Shown piece by piece: positions 8,635-17,255 of a stretch of DNA of 64,000 nt; positions within the stretch are counted from its first letter, which is position 1, and every line of letters begins with the position of its first letter. Source of the stretch: Gemmatimonadota bacterium (GTDB lineage: Bacteria > Gemmatimonadota > Gemmatimonadetes > Gemmatimonadales > Gemmatimonadaceae); the NCBI GenBank assembly GCA_016719105.1, contig JADKAQ010000046.1:248001-312000 (forward strand). The letters are read 5' to 3'. A program made the position numbers and the translations under genes. The notes below the pieces were generated by a model that did no database searches, was not told where the DNA came from, and worked only from the letters and a program-made list of their open reading frames with translations.

Positions 8635-9384
8635 TTACGGCCGGGCACCCTTCAGCATCGCCTGGGTCCGCTTGAGCTGCGGATGGTCGGGCGCCGCCGC
8701 CAGCCCCTTGTCGATGGTCGCCAGCGCCGAGGCCGTATCGCCCTTCTGCGCCTGCCCGAGCGCGAGCTGCGCGAAGGTTGCCGCCGACTTGGGGAAGTAC
8801 TCGAGGTTCAGGGTGAGCAGCTTGATCGCGTCGTCCACGCGGCGCGCGCGGCTCATCTCGTCGGCCAGGCGCGGGAGGCCGTCCTCGGTGAAGTCGAACT
8901 GCGCCTTTCCGTAGGTCTTCTCACGCAGCTCCTTGTAGCGCACGATCGCGCTGTCGGCATCCTTGGCCTCGAGCGCGCCCAGCACCTCGGCGGCCAGCGT
9001 GCGCGGCTTGGACACGCCACGATGGCACGTTTCGCAGCTCACGCGCGTGCGCGCCGTGAAGGTGCGCCCGGTCTGCGAGAGGTACTTGCCGTTGATGTCC
9101 ATCGTCATCTGCAACATGCCGCGCGCGATCTTCTTGAGCTCCTTGTCGTCCGACGCGGGATCGAGTCGCTCGGGCATCTGCCCGGGGTTGGTCACCACGT
9201 GACAGTCGTTGCAGCGCAGGCCTAACGTCTGCGTGAAGCGACGCATGACGTTGAGCAATTCGGGGCGCGGCATGTCCTTCGGGAGGACCTGCAGGTTCTT
9301 GAATCCTTCCTGCTGCTGGGCCCCAGCCAAGGCGGGAACGGCAACGACGAGCACGGCGAGCGAACGACGGACGAAACGGCGCAT
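8635..9384 (-). CDS. c-type cytochrome, photosynthetic reaction-centre cytochrome (CytoC_RC)-like with TPR tail
   Basis: Periplasmic haem protein. The mature part opens with FKNLQVLPKDMPRPELLNVMRRF, a block I associate with the CytoC_RC family found in Acidobacteria and Gemmatimonadota. Two haem sites are present: CNDCH, and CETCH about 65 residues later. A candidate Met ligand lies in the helix containing MLQMTMD. The C-terminal third (DDAIKLLTLNLEYFP...ALATIDKGLAAAPDHP) reads as TPR-like helices. The start at 9384 (MRRFVRRSLAVLVV, a signal peptide ending ALAGAQ) is preferred to a start 28 codons upstream because the extra residues are Arg/Pro-rich and not signal-like. No photosynthesis genes are nearby, so a respiratory or stress electron-transfer role is more likely. 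Confidence 0.83.
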   Translation of the reverse strand: MRRFVRRSLAVLVVAVPALAGAQQQEGFKNLQVLPKDMPRPELLNVMRRFTQTLGLRCNDCHVVTNPGQMPERLDPASDDKELKKIARGMLQMTMDINGKYLSQTGRTFTARTRVSCETCHRGVSKPRTLAAEVLGALEAKDADSAIVRYKELREKTYGKAQFDFTEDGLPRLADEMSRARRVDDAIKLLTLNLEYFPKSAATFAQLALGQAQKGDTASALATIDKGLAAAPDHPQLKRTQAMLKGARP

Positions 9385-9525
9385 GACGATTGACCTCGGA
9401 GGGACGGCCGCTTGACGGAGACGGCGGGCCGGTGACCGCGGGGGGAGGGAAGGCATTGTACACCGCATGGGGCCGCGCGGCCAGAGCGCCCCCCGCCTGA
9501 CCGCCGCCCCTGATGCACGTCGTGG

Positions 9526-11325
9526 CTAGCGCAGCACCGCCGAGGCGTCGCCGGGAAGGAGGAGCTGGCGATGGGCCCACCAGGGGGCAATCCCGTTCTT
9601 CATCACCCGCTCGTGGAACTCGCGCAGGTTGAACGCCGCCCCTTGCCGCGCCTGGACATCCTCACGAAGCGCGAGCATCGCCCGCTTTCCCAGGAAGTAG
9701 CCGCCGTTGGTGGGATCGTACGCCACACGCGACGCCTCCTGCAGCGCCGCCGGACCGGGGATGTGCGCGTTCTCCTCGAAGAAGCGGGCCCCCTGCTCCA
9801 GCGTCCAGCCGTTCGCATGCACGTTGAGACTGACGATGAGGCGACAGATGCGCGTCATCGACTCCGACAGCTGCGCCATCGCGTACCGCGGATCGTCCTG
9901 CTTGAATCCCTGCTCCACCACCAGGTACTCGGTGTAGTGCGCCCAGCCGTCCTGTCCGCTCGACGGCTGCGGAAACGGGTTGAGCCCGATCCAGATGCGG
10001 CGCACCTTCCCCGGCGTCTGGCGCATGAACATCGCGTGCACGAAATGCCCGGGCATCGCCTCGTGCGCCGAGGTGATCGCCAACGACGGATAGTTGAACC
10101 GCTCCAGCCACTTGTCCTGTCGTTCCGCCGGCCACGACGGATTGGCGTCGGTGACGTAGAAGATCGACTTGACCGGCGTGGCTTCGAGCGGCGGCGAGGC
10201 GTGCATCGAGGCCAGCCCGATGTCGAACGGCTTGGACGGCTCCACGATGACCTGGTCGGCGCTGGGGAGGCGTACGAGGTCGTGGCTCGTGACGAACTGC
10301 TGCAGCTCGTCGACTGTGCGCCGCGTCGCCGCCACCAGCTCACCGCGCCTGGGATGGTCGCGCAGCACGTCGCCCCACACCGCCATCGCCTCGCGCGTGG
10401 AATCGACCGCCCGGGCCTTCTCGGCAAAGAGCGCCTGCTCGCGCGCCAACTCGCGCTGGGCGATCTCCAGCATGCGCTCGGCGGGGAGGTCGAGCAGCTC
10501 CTCGGCGCGGTAGCGCGCCTCGACGTAGTCCTTGCCTAACGCGATTGGCCCGTTGGCGTTGGGGAGGACGGTCTTCTCGTAGTCAGCGATGAACGCATCG
10601 ATCGCCGCGCGCGCCGAGCGCGCCTCGACCATCATCGCGTTCCAGGTCTCGCCGCGCGGGGCGTCGAGGGCGAGCCCCAGGTCGTTGGCCAGCATCGCAC
10701 TCGCGCCGCGGAACATCCCCAGCCCGCGCTCGGCCAGGATGCGGGGCGGGTTCCGCAGGTTGGCCTTGGCCGCCTGCAACAGCGCCGGGACGCCGCGCAG
10801 CTTGTCGCGCACGCGCTGCATGCGCACCTGCGGCGGCGCGCTCTCCATCGTCATGAGGTTGTGCACGCCGTCGGTGATGGCCGAGGCGTAGATCATCGGG
10901 TTGCGCTGCCAGCTGTGCGCCACGTCGAGGTCGAGGATCCACCCGTCGATGACGCCGTCGAGGATGCGCCGGTCGACGCGTTCGTCGGGGGTGAGGTCGG
11001 CGACCGGGATGCGCACCAGCCGCGCCTTCATCTCCCGGAACCAGAGGAGCTGCTGCGCGATGTTGCCGGCCGAGAAGTCCTCGAGGCGGTCGTCGTGCAT
11101 GTGGAGCCCGTTCCCCGCCGCGATCGACGGGTAGAAGGCCGCCCACCCATCGAGGTACTCGTCGACCAGCGCCGCCAGCTCGCGTGAGGCCGTACTCGAG
11201 GTGTCGGAGGCCGCCGTCGCGCCGGTCGACGGTGTATCCGCCCGCGTCTTCCCCTCGCCCCCCGCGCAGCCACCCGCCAGCGTGGCCGTGACGGCCAGCG
11301 CCCCTGTCAACAGCATCGATCGCAT
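9526..11325 (-). CDS. DUF885 family lipoprotein, probable zinc hydrolase
   Basis: A 599-aa exported protein. A lipoprotein signal with lipobox LAGGC is followed by a Thr/Ser-rich linker. The DUF885 hallmark HEAMPGH (a thermolysin-like HExxxGH variant) occurs near residue 420 within ITSAHEAMPGHFVHAMFM, with later conserved segments GWAHYTEYLVVEQGF and YDPTNGGYFLGKRAML. The family is alpha-helical and related to M32-type metallopeptidases, so peptide or ester hydrolysis in the periplasm is plausible but not established. The start codon (ATG, 11323-11325) is directly adjacent to the TAG stop of the upstream aminotransferase (TAGATG), indicating an operon. No truncation is seen. Confidence 0.87.
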   Translation of the reverse strand: MRSMLLTGALAVTATLAGGCAGGEGKTRADTPSTGATAASDTSSTASRELAALVDEYLDGWAAFYPSIAAGNGLHMHDDRLEDFSAGNIAQQLLWFREMKARLVRIPVADLTPDERVDRRILDGVIDGWILDLDVAHSWQRNPMIYASAITDGVHNLMTMESAPPQVRMQRVRDKLRGVPALLQAAKANLRNPPRILAERGLGMFRGASAMLANDLGLALDAPRGETWNAMMVEARSARAAIDAFIADYEKTVLPNANGPIALGKDYVEARYRAEELLDLPAERMLEIAQRELAREQALFAEKARAVDSTREAMAVWGDVLRDHPRRGELVAATRRTVDELQQFVTSHDLVRLPSADQVIVEPSKPFDIGLASMHASPPLEATPVKSIFYVTDANPSWPAERQDKWLERFNYPSLAITSAHEAMPGHFVHAMFMRQTPGKVRRIWIGLNPFPQPSSGQDGWAHYTEYLVVEQGFKQDDPRYAMAQLSESMTRICRLIVSLNVHANGWTLEQGARFFEENAHIPGPAALQEASRVAYDPTNGGYFLGKRAMLALREDVQARQGAAFNLREFHERVMKNGIAPWWAHRQLLLPGDASAVLR

Positions 11326-12603
11326 CTAGAGTCCTTTCGTGGCCAGCAGCTCGATGGCGCGCGCGAACGCATCAATCTCGGCCACCGTGGTGTAGACGTT
11401 AGGCGTTACGCGGATGCAGGAGAACTCGTTGGGGACGATCCGTGCGCGCACGTGGATGCGGTGTTTCGTCATGAGATGCTCCACGAGCTGAGGGCCGGTG
11501 AGCCCGTCGACGCTCATCGCGCCTAACGCGCACGACTGCGCATCGTCGTCGGGGGTGAGCAGCTTCACCCGGGGAAACTGCGCGACGTGCCGCGTCCAGC
11601 GCCGCCGCAGGAAGCGCAGGCGCGCCGCCTTGCGTTCGGGCCCTATCGCCTCATGGAAATCCAGCGCCTCGGTGATCGGGTTACGGATGTGTACCGGAAA
11701 GGTCCCGATTGCCTCGAACTTGCGGATGTTGTCGTCCATCTCGGCCGGCGCGGCGAACAACGGCCAGATCGACTTGATCTTCGCACGGCGCACGTAGAGG
11801 AACCCCGTCCCCACCGGCGCCGAGAGCCACTTGTGCAGCGAGGTGCCGAAGTAGTCGCAGTCGAGATCGTCGCGCGTGAAGGGGAACTGGGCGAAGGCGT
11901 GCCCACCATCGACCACCACCTCGATCCCGCGCGCGCGCGCCAGGCGACAGATGCGCTGGATGGGGGCGATCTGCCCGGTCGTGAAGTACACGTGCGAGAC
12001 GTGCAGCACCTTGGTGCGAGGGGTGATCGCCGCCTCGAAGCGCTGTACCAGGTCGTCCGGGCCGGCCGACGGCACCGGGAACGAGAGCACCTTGAGCACG
12101 ATCCCGTCGCGCCGCTCGCGCGTGCGCCACGCCGTGTGCATCGACGGGTAGTCCTGCGTGGTGGTGATCACCTCGTCGCCGCGAGAGAGCGGCATGCCCA
12201 ACTGCACCGCCTCGAGTGCCTCGGTGGTGTTGCGGGTGATGGCCAACTCCTCGGGGTCGCAACCAAAGCGCGCCGCGAGGCGACGGCGCACCACCTCGAA
12301 CTCGGGATAGAGCATCTCGTCCACGTAGTGCGACGGGCTCATGTTGGTCATCGTGAGGTAGTCGAGCTGCGCGCGTTGCACGCTGCGCGGCGACGGTGCC
12401 ACCGAACCGTTGTTGAGGTTGATGTTGTTGCGATCGACCGTGAACGCCTGTTGCACCTGGAACCAGAAGTCCTCGTCGTCGGCCAGTGCGTCGGCGCTTC
12501 GCGGCGTGTCGTAGGCCGCCAATCGATCGGCGATGACCAGCGCGGAGGGCTTGAGTGCGACGATTCCTGCCCCCACGGTTGAGACGAAGTGGCGACGGAG
12601 CAT
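11326..12603 (-). CDS. Class V aminotransferase (isopenicillin-N epimerase/cysteine desulfurase-like), exported leader
   Basis: PLP-dependent fold-type I enzyme. Visible features: N-region NNINLNNGSVAPSP; ITRNTTEALEAVQLG (cofactor phosphate-binding region); VVVDGGHAFAQFPF (Asp contacting the PLP ring); and the Schiff-base lysine in YFGTSLHKWLSAPVGTGFLY. The N-terminus from ATG 12603 (MLRRHFVSTVGAGIVAL) looks like a signal or Tat-like leader. An upstream ATG at 12645 in the same frame adds 14 residues and is less signal-like. Neither start has a clear ribosome site. The actual amino substrate and whether the protein is truly exported are open. It is followed without a gap by the DUF885 gene. 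Confidence 0.85.
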   Translation of the reverse strand: MLRRHFVSTVGAGIVALKPSALVIADRLAAYDTPRSADALADDEDFWFQVQQAFTVDRNNINLNNGSVAPSPRSVQRAQLDYLTMTNMSPSHYVDEMLYPEFEVVRRRLAARFGCDPEELAITRNTTEALEAVQLGMPLSRGDEVITTTQDYPSMHTAWRTRERRDGIVLKVLSFPVPSAGPDDLVQRFEAAITPRTKVLHVSHVYFTTGQIAPIQRICRLARARGIEVVVDGGHAFAQFPFTRDDLDCDYFGTSLHKWLSAPVGTGFLYVRRAKIKSIWPLFAAPAEMDDNIRKFEAIGTFPVHIRNPITEALDFHEAIGPERKAARLRFLRRRWTRHVAQFPRVKLLTPDDDAQSCALGAMSVDGLTGPQLVEHLMTKHRIHVRARIVPNEFSCIRVTPNVYTTVAEIDAFARAIELLATKGL

Positions 12604-12881
12604 CTGGCCTGGGTGATGTGGAATCGAGAGAACCGCACCATGCATCGGCGAACCGGGCTAGTGTACGGCGGGCGGCAGGGGGGAGCCAGAGCGGTGGCGC
12701 CGCGTCCGGGGGATTTCTCGCGGGGCTGGCGCCGGACGCGGTGCGGCGGCGGGCGGGCAGACACGGCCGGCCCGCGTTGCCACCTGCGCTGTCAGGCGAC
12801 ATACTCGCCCGTCGCCCAACGGCGGGCAATCGACCGCTCACTGTCGTCCCCCTCGAGCTCCTCGTCCCGGTGCATTTCCCC

Positions 12882-14714
12882 ATGACGCAGACGGCGTGTC
12901 ATGCCCCGTGTCACCGCAGGCGCCCCGAACGGTGGCCTTGCCTGATGCTGTTGGGGGCCTCGGCGCTGGCGATGGTCACACCCGTGCGCGCGCAGTCCGC
13001 GGCCAACCCTCAGGTGCGCGTTGAGAAGAACCTCGAGGCTCGCATGCGCGACGGCGTGGTCTTGCGGGCCGACGTGTATCACCCAGCGACACCGCAGCGG
13101 ATGCCCGCACTGCTGCAACGCACGCCCTATTCCAAGAACCCGCAGGACGCCAACAGCCTCTACCACCGGCTCGCCTCGGCCGGCTTCGTGGTCGTGGTTC
13201 AGGACACGCGTGGGCGCTACATGTCCGACGGCGTGGCCGTGCCGCACGACGAAGCGGCCGACGGCTACGACACGGTGGAATGGGTGGCGGCGCTCCCCTT
13301 CGTCGATGGTCGCGTGGGAATGTTCGGCGGGAGCTACAGCGCGACCACCCAGTTGCTGGCCGCCAGCGAGCGACCGCCACATCTCGTCGCCCTATTCCCC
13401 TCGGCGTCATACGCCAGCCGGTATGACATGGTCTTCCAGGGCGGGGCCTTTTACCTCGCCGACGGTCTCGGGTGGAACCTGGGGCAAGCCGTCGACGCGC
13501 GGCGCCGGGCCCGCGAGCCACGCGCCGATCGCGACGGGGCCATCGGCTTGTCACCCGACGAGCGCCGTCAGTTGCAAACCACGTGGATGTGGGCGCTCCC
13601 GCTCGACGCCGTCACGGCGCTCGATCTCCGCCGGTACGCCCCCGGCTACTTCGACATGCTGGCCCATCCGTCCTTCGATGCCTTCTGGGAGCGCTTCGAC
13701 GTCGCGGCGCGGCACGGGCGCTTCGAGGTCCCGGCGTACCACCTTACCGGATGGTACGACGCGCTCTTGAACGGCACGCTGCGCAACTTCGCCGGATTGC
13801 GGGCGCACGCCGCCACCGATCGGGCGCGTCGCAACCAGCGTCTCATTGTCGGCCCGTGGACCCACGCCCGCCCCACCACCAGCACCCGGCGAATTGGCGA
13901 CGTGGACTATGGCGAGGAGGCAGGGTTCGACTCTGAGGCCCTCATGGTCTCCTGGTTTCGGCATTGGCTGGGAGGCGCCGCCGCTGCCGGCGACTATCCG
14001 TCGCCCCCGGTGCGCCTCTTCGTCATGGGCGAGAACCGATGGCGCGATGAGCAGGAGTGGCCGCTCGCCCGTGCCCGTTCCACCACCTTGCACCTCGCGA
14101 GCGACGGATCGGCCAACACCGCGGCCGGCAACGGGCGGTTGGCGTGGCATTTGGCAGCCGGTGCCCCGGCGGACACGTTCACGTACGACCCGCACACCCC
14201 CGTCCCCACGGGGACCGCCGGCGCCTATTCGCGCGCCCCCACCGACCAGCGCGACCTCGAACGGCGCGGCGACGTCCTCGTCTACAGCAGCGCGCCGCTC
14301 GACGCGCCACTCGAGGTCATCGGTCCGGTGACGCTGGTGCTGTGGGCCAGTTCGTCGGCCCGCGACACCGACTTCACCGCACGCCTCGTGGACGTCGCCC
14401 CCGACGGAGCGGCACGCGCATTGACCGACGGGATCCTCCGGGCCCGCTACCGCGGCGGACGAACCTCGCCCGAACTCCTGCGCCCCGGGGTGCCGACCGA
14501 GTTCACGATCGACGTCGGCGCCACCGCCAACGTCTTCCTCGCCGGGCACCGCGTCCGCCTCGAGGTGTCCAGCAGCAACTTTCCTCGCTTCGACCGGAAC
14601 CCCAACACCGGCGCCCCGTTCGCCACCGACTCGGCCGTCGTCACCGCGCGACAGACCGTGTGGCATAGCGTCGCGCATCCGTCGCGCCTCGTGCTGCCTG
14701 TGGTGCCCCGATGA
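12882..14714 (+). CDS. CocE/NonD family X-Pro dipeptidyl-peptidase-like hydrolase
   Basis: Exported alpha/beta-hydrolase of the S15/CocE family, cleaving X-Pro peptides, acyl esters or amides such as glutaryl side chains. From ATG 12882 there is a signal peptide ending PVRAQ (residue 38). MRDGVVLRADVYHP starts the catalytic domain, and the nucleophile elbow is GGSYSA (149-154, Ser151). A later GPWTHARP holds the likely catalytic His. The C-terminal half (PLDAPLEVIGPVTLVLWASSSARDTDFTARLVDV) is the jelly-roll domain typical of the family. Open frame extends upstream to 12555, but that part overlaps the opposite-strand gene and has no signal peptide, so the ATG is preferred. The stop overlaps the next start by 4 bp (ATGA), giving a coupled pair with the M28 peptidase. 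Confidence 0.9.
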   Translation: MTQTACHAPCHRRRPERWPCLMLLGASALAMVTPVRAQSAANPQVRVEKNLEARMRDGVVLRADVYHPATPQRMPALLQRTPYSKNPQDANSLYHRLASAGFVVVVQDTRGRYMSDGVAVPHDEAADGYDTVEWVAALPFVDGRVGMFGGSYSATTQLLAASERPPHLVALFPSASYASRYDMVFQGGAFYLADGLGWNLGQAVDARRRAREPRADRDGAIGLSPDERRQLQTTWMWALPLDAVTALDLRRYAPGYFDMLAHPSFDAFWERFDVAARHGRFEVPAYHLTGWYDALLNGTLRNFAGLRAHAATDRARRNQRLIVGPWTHARPTTSTRRIGDVDYGEEAGFDSEALMVSWFRHWLGGAAAAGDYPSPPVRLFVMGENRWRDEQEWPLARARSTTLHLASDGSANTAAGNGRLAWHLAAGAPADTFTYDPHTPVPTGTAGAYSRAPTDQRDLERRGDVLVYSSAPLDAPLEVIGPVTLVLWASSSARDTDFTARLVDVAPDGAARALTDGILRARYRGGRTSPELLRPGVPTEFTIDVGATANVFLAGHRVRLEVSSSNFPRFDRNPNTGAPFATDSAVVTARQTVWHSVAHPSRLVLPVVPR

Positions 14715-16942
14715 GGACATCCCTCGCCCCGCTCGCACTGGCGCGTGTCCGTCGCCTGACGTTCGCCGCGTGCAGCGCATCGGGGGCGTTAGGCGCGCTG
14801 GGGGCGTTCGGCGCGCTCGGCGCGTTCCCGGAACGGCTCACCGCTCAGGCGTCGTACCTCGGCTATACCTCGACCTCCACCGCGACGCAGCGCGCGACGG
14901 AGGATCAGTTTCGCGACGCGGTGTCCGCAACGTCGCTCTCCGCACTCCATCGACCGTTGAGTCGCCGCCCGCACCCGGCGGGGTCGCCAGGGGCCGCTGA
15001 GGTGGTGACGTACCTGCAGCGCACGCTTCGCTCCTTTGGTCTCGAGGTCGAGACCTTCGAGTACCGGGCCTGGCTCTCTCACCCGCGTCGGGTGCGTGTC
15101 ACGCGCACCGCGCCCACGGTGCGCGAGCTCTCGGTGCGCGAGCCGGCGCTGGCGGGCGACTCCACCGCCACCCACCCCGATCTCGGCGACGCCTTCATCG
15201 CCTACTCCGCCTCGGGTGTCGCGGAGGGTGCGGTGGTATACGTGAACTACGGCCTCCCGGCCGACTACGAAGAGCTCGCGCGCCTCGGGGTGAACGTCCG
15301 CGGGCGCATCGCCATCGCCCGCTACGGGCGGAGCCATCGCGCCGTGAAGGTCTTCGCCGCGCAACAGGCCGGGGCACGCGCCCTCATCCTTTACAGCGAC
15401 CCGGCCGACGATGGCTTCGTCCGCGGTCCGGCGTGGCCCAACGGCTACTGGCGTGGCGAGCAGATGCCCCAGCGCGGGAATGCCAAGCTCAGTTGGTACT
15501 TCCATGGCGACCCGCTCACCCCAGGGGTCGCCGCCCTCCCCGACGCGCCCCGTCTGTCGACGGCGAACGCCCCCACGTTGCCGCGCATTCCCGTCGTCGC
15601 CCTGGCATGGGGCGAGGCGCAGCACCTGCTGTCGGCACTTGGAGGTCCGGTCGCGCCGGCGTCGTTCGCGGGGGGGCTCCCGTTCACCTATCGCCTTGGC
15701 CCCGGCGCCGCGGTGCGCGTGGCGGTCGATCTCGACGACGGACTTCGTCCCATCCGCAACGTCGTCGCGACGCTGCGCGGCCGCGATGCGCCCGACCGCC
15801 GGGTCATGCTGGGCGCGCACCACGACGCCTGGACGTTCGGTGGCGTCGATCCGGGAACCGGCGCCGCGGCCCTGCTCGAGTGCGCACGCGTACTGGGACA
15901 GATGGCGCGCACTGGCTGGCGCCCCGCCCGCACCATCGCCCTGGCCTTCTGGGACGCCGAGGAGTACGGGTTGATCGGCTCCACCGAGTACGCCGAACAG
16001 TGGCGCCAGCAGCTGCAAGACCAGCTGGTGCTGTACGTCAACACCGACATGTACATGCGGGGGCGCTTTGACGCGGGGGGCGTCCCCTCGCTGCGTGATT
16101 TCGTGGTCGACGTCGCGCGCACGGTCCCCGATGGCAACGGAACGGTCTACGAAGGCTGGCGCACCGCGGAGTGGGCGCGGCTCCCCCGGGCGCAACGCCC
16201 CGCCGACTCGGCGGCCTACCGTCCCGACCTCAAGACGTTAGGCAGCGGCGCCGACTTCGTCCCGTTCCAGGACCATGTGGGGGTCCCCACCCTGTCCATC
16301 GAGTTCATCGGCGCCAACGGCTACGGATTCGGCACCTACCACAGCCGCTTCGACTCGCGCGCCTATGTGGAGCGCATCGCCGATCCGGGGTTCGTGCAAG
16401 GGGTCACGATGACGCGTGTGCTGGGGACGCTGGCGCTGCGCATGGCCAACGCCGACGTCCTGCCGTTCCGTTTCTCGCACTACGCCGCCCGGCTCGAGGC
16501 CGCCTTGCGCGACGTCCCGACGTGGGGCGACCACGCGGCCAGCCAGGGGGCGCCGCCACTCGACGTGGCGCCGCTCCTGGCCTCCGCCAACCGGGCGTTG
16601 CAACTGGCGACCTCGCTCGAGGGCGCCCTCGGGCAACGCCTGGCCAATGGGCACATCCCGCCCGATGCAACACGCGCGCTCAACGATCGACTCGCGCGGC
16701 TCGAACAGTTGCTCGCCGACGACGACGGCGCCCCCGACTCGCGCTGGTATCGACACGTGTTCTACGGCTGGAACATCTACTCGCTGTACGACGGCCAGCC
16801 CTTCCCCGGGCTGGCCGAGGCGATGCGGGGAGGCGATCGCGCGCGCGTGACGCACGAGGTGGCGCGCATCGCCCGTGCACTCGCGCGTTTGTCCACCGAG
16901 CTGGCCGCCGCATTGACCATCGCCCAAGCGAGGGAGACGTGA
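14711..16942 (+). CDS. M28 family metallopeptidase with PA domain (glutamate carboxypeptidase II-like)
   Basis: Exported di-zinc exopeptidase resembling PSMA/GCPII. An N-terminal leader contains a short tandem repeat (ALGALGAFGALGAF, about residues 26-39). A helical segment and PA domain follow (VNYGLPADYEELARLGVNVRGRIAIARYG). Catalytic-core motifs: GAHHDAW (about 367-373, first zinc His and bridging Asp nearby), DAEEYGL (about 415-421, general base Glu and zinc Glu), NTDMY (Asp ligand) and GTYHSRFDS (second His). The C-terminal helical dimerisation-like domain is also present, so the 743-aa length is complete for the family. Start overlap with the CocE gene (ATGA) implies joint translation, and the two probably act together in peptide breakdown outside the cytoplasm. 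Confidence 0.9.
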   Translation: MRTSLAPLALARVRRLTFAACSASGALGALGAFGALGAFPERLTAQASYLGYTSTSTATQRATEDQFRDAVSATSLSALHRPLSRRPHPAGSPGAAEVVTYLQRTLRSFGLEVETFEYRAWLSHPRRVRVTRTAPTVRELSVREPALAGDSTATHPDLGDAFIAYSASGVAEGAVVYVNYGLPADYEELARLGVNVRGRIAIARYGRSHRAVKVFAAQQAGARALILYSDPADDGFVRGPAWPNGYWRGEQMPQRGNAKLSWYFHGDPLTPGVAALPDAPRLSTANAPTLPRIPVVALAWGEAQHLLSALGGPVAPASFAGGLPFTYRLGPGAAVRVAVDLDDGLRPIRNVVATLRGRDAPDRRVMLGAHHDAWTFGGVDPGTGAAALLECARVLGQMARTGWRPARTIALAFWDAEEYGLIGSTEYAEQWRQQLQDQLVLYVNTDMYMRGRFDAGGVPSLRDFVVDVARTVPDGNGTVYEGWRTAEWARLPRAQRPADSAAYRPDLKTLGSGADFVPFQDHVGVPTLSIEFIGANGYGFGTYHSRFDSRAYVERIADPGFVQGVTMTRVLGTLALRMANADVLPFRFSHYAARLEAALRDVPTWGDHAASQGAPPLDVAPLLASANRALQLATSLEGALGQRLANGHIPPDATRALNDRLARLEQLLADDDGAPDSRWYRHVFYGWNIYSLYDGQPFPGLAEAMRGGDRARVTHEVARIARALARLSTELAAALTIAQARET

Positions 16943-17255
16943 CGAGAACCCGCGTGCAACGACAGCCGCCCCCGGGCCGGAGGGCGTGGGAACGGGGGGG
17001 GGCAGGACGGGCATGGTCGAGCACGGCTTCACGGGAGGGATCGGCACCGCGAGCCGCACACCGCCGGGGGCTTCACGTGTCGCGTGCCGGTACCGCCCAA
17101 CTACGGCGCCCGTCAGGCGCTGACGACTGCCGGCGATCGTGACGGGTTGATCATCGGCGTGGTGGCCACCGACGCCCCGCTTCCTCCACACCACCTCGAG
17201 CGACTCGAGCAGCGCACCGCCCGCTCTCGCGGGCCGTCTCCGCTCGCGACGCTTG
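16943..17255. other. Intergenic region, no gene recognised
   Basis: A 313-bp convergent gap between the M28 peptidase and the acyl-CoA synthetase. It is GC-rich with a run of G near 16995-17003. Short open frames here have no family resemblance or ribosome site. I see no convincing hairpin terminator. Confidence 0.5.
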
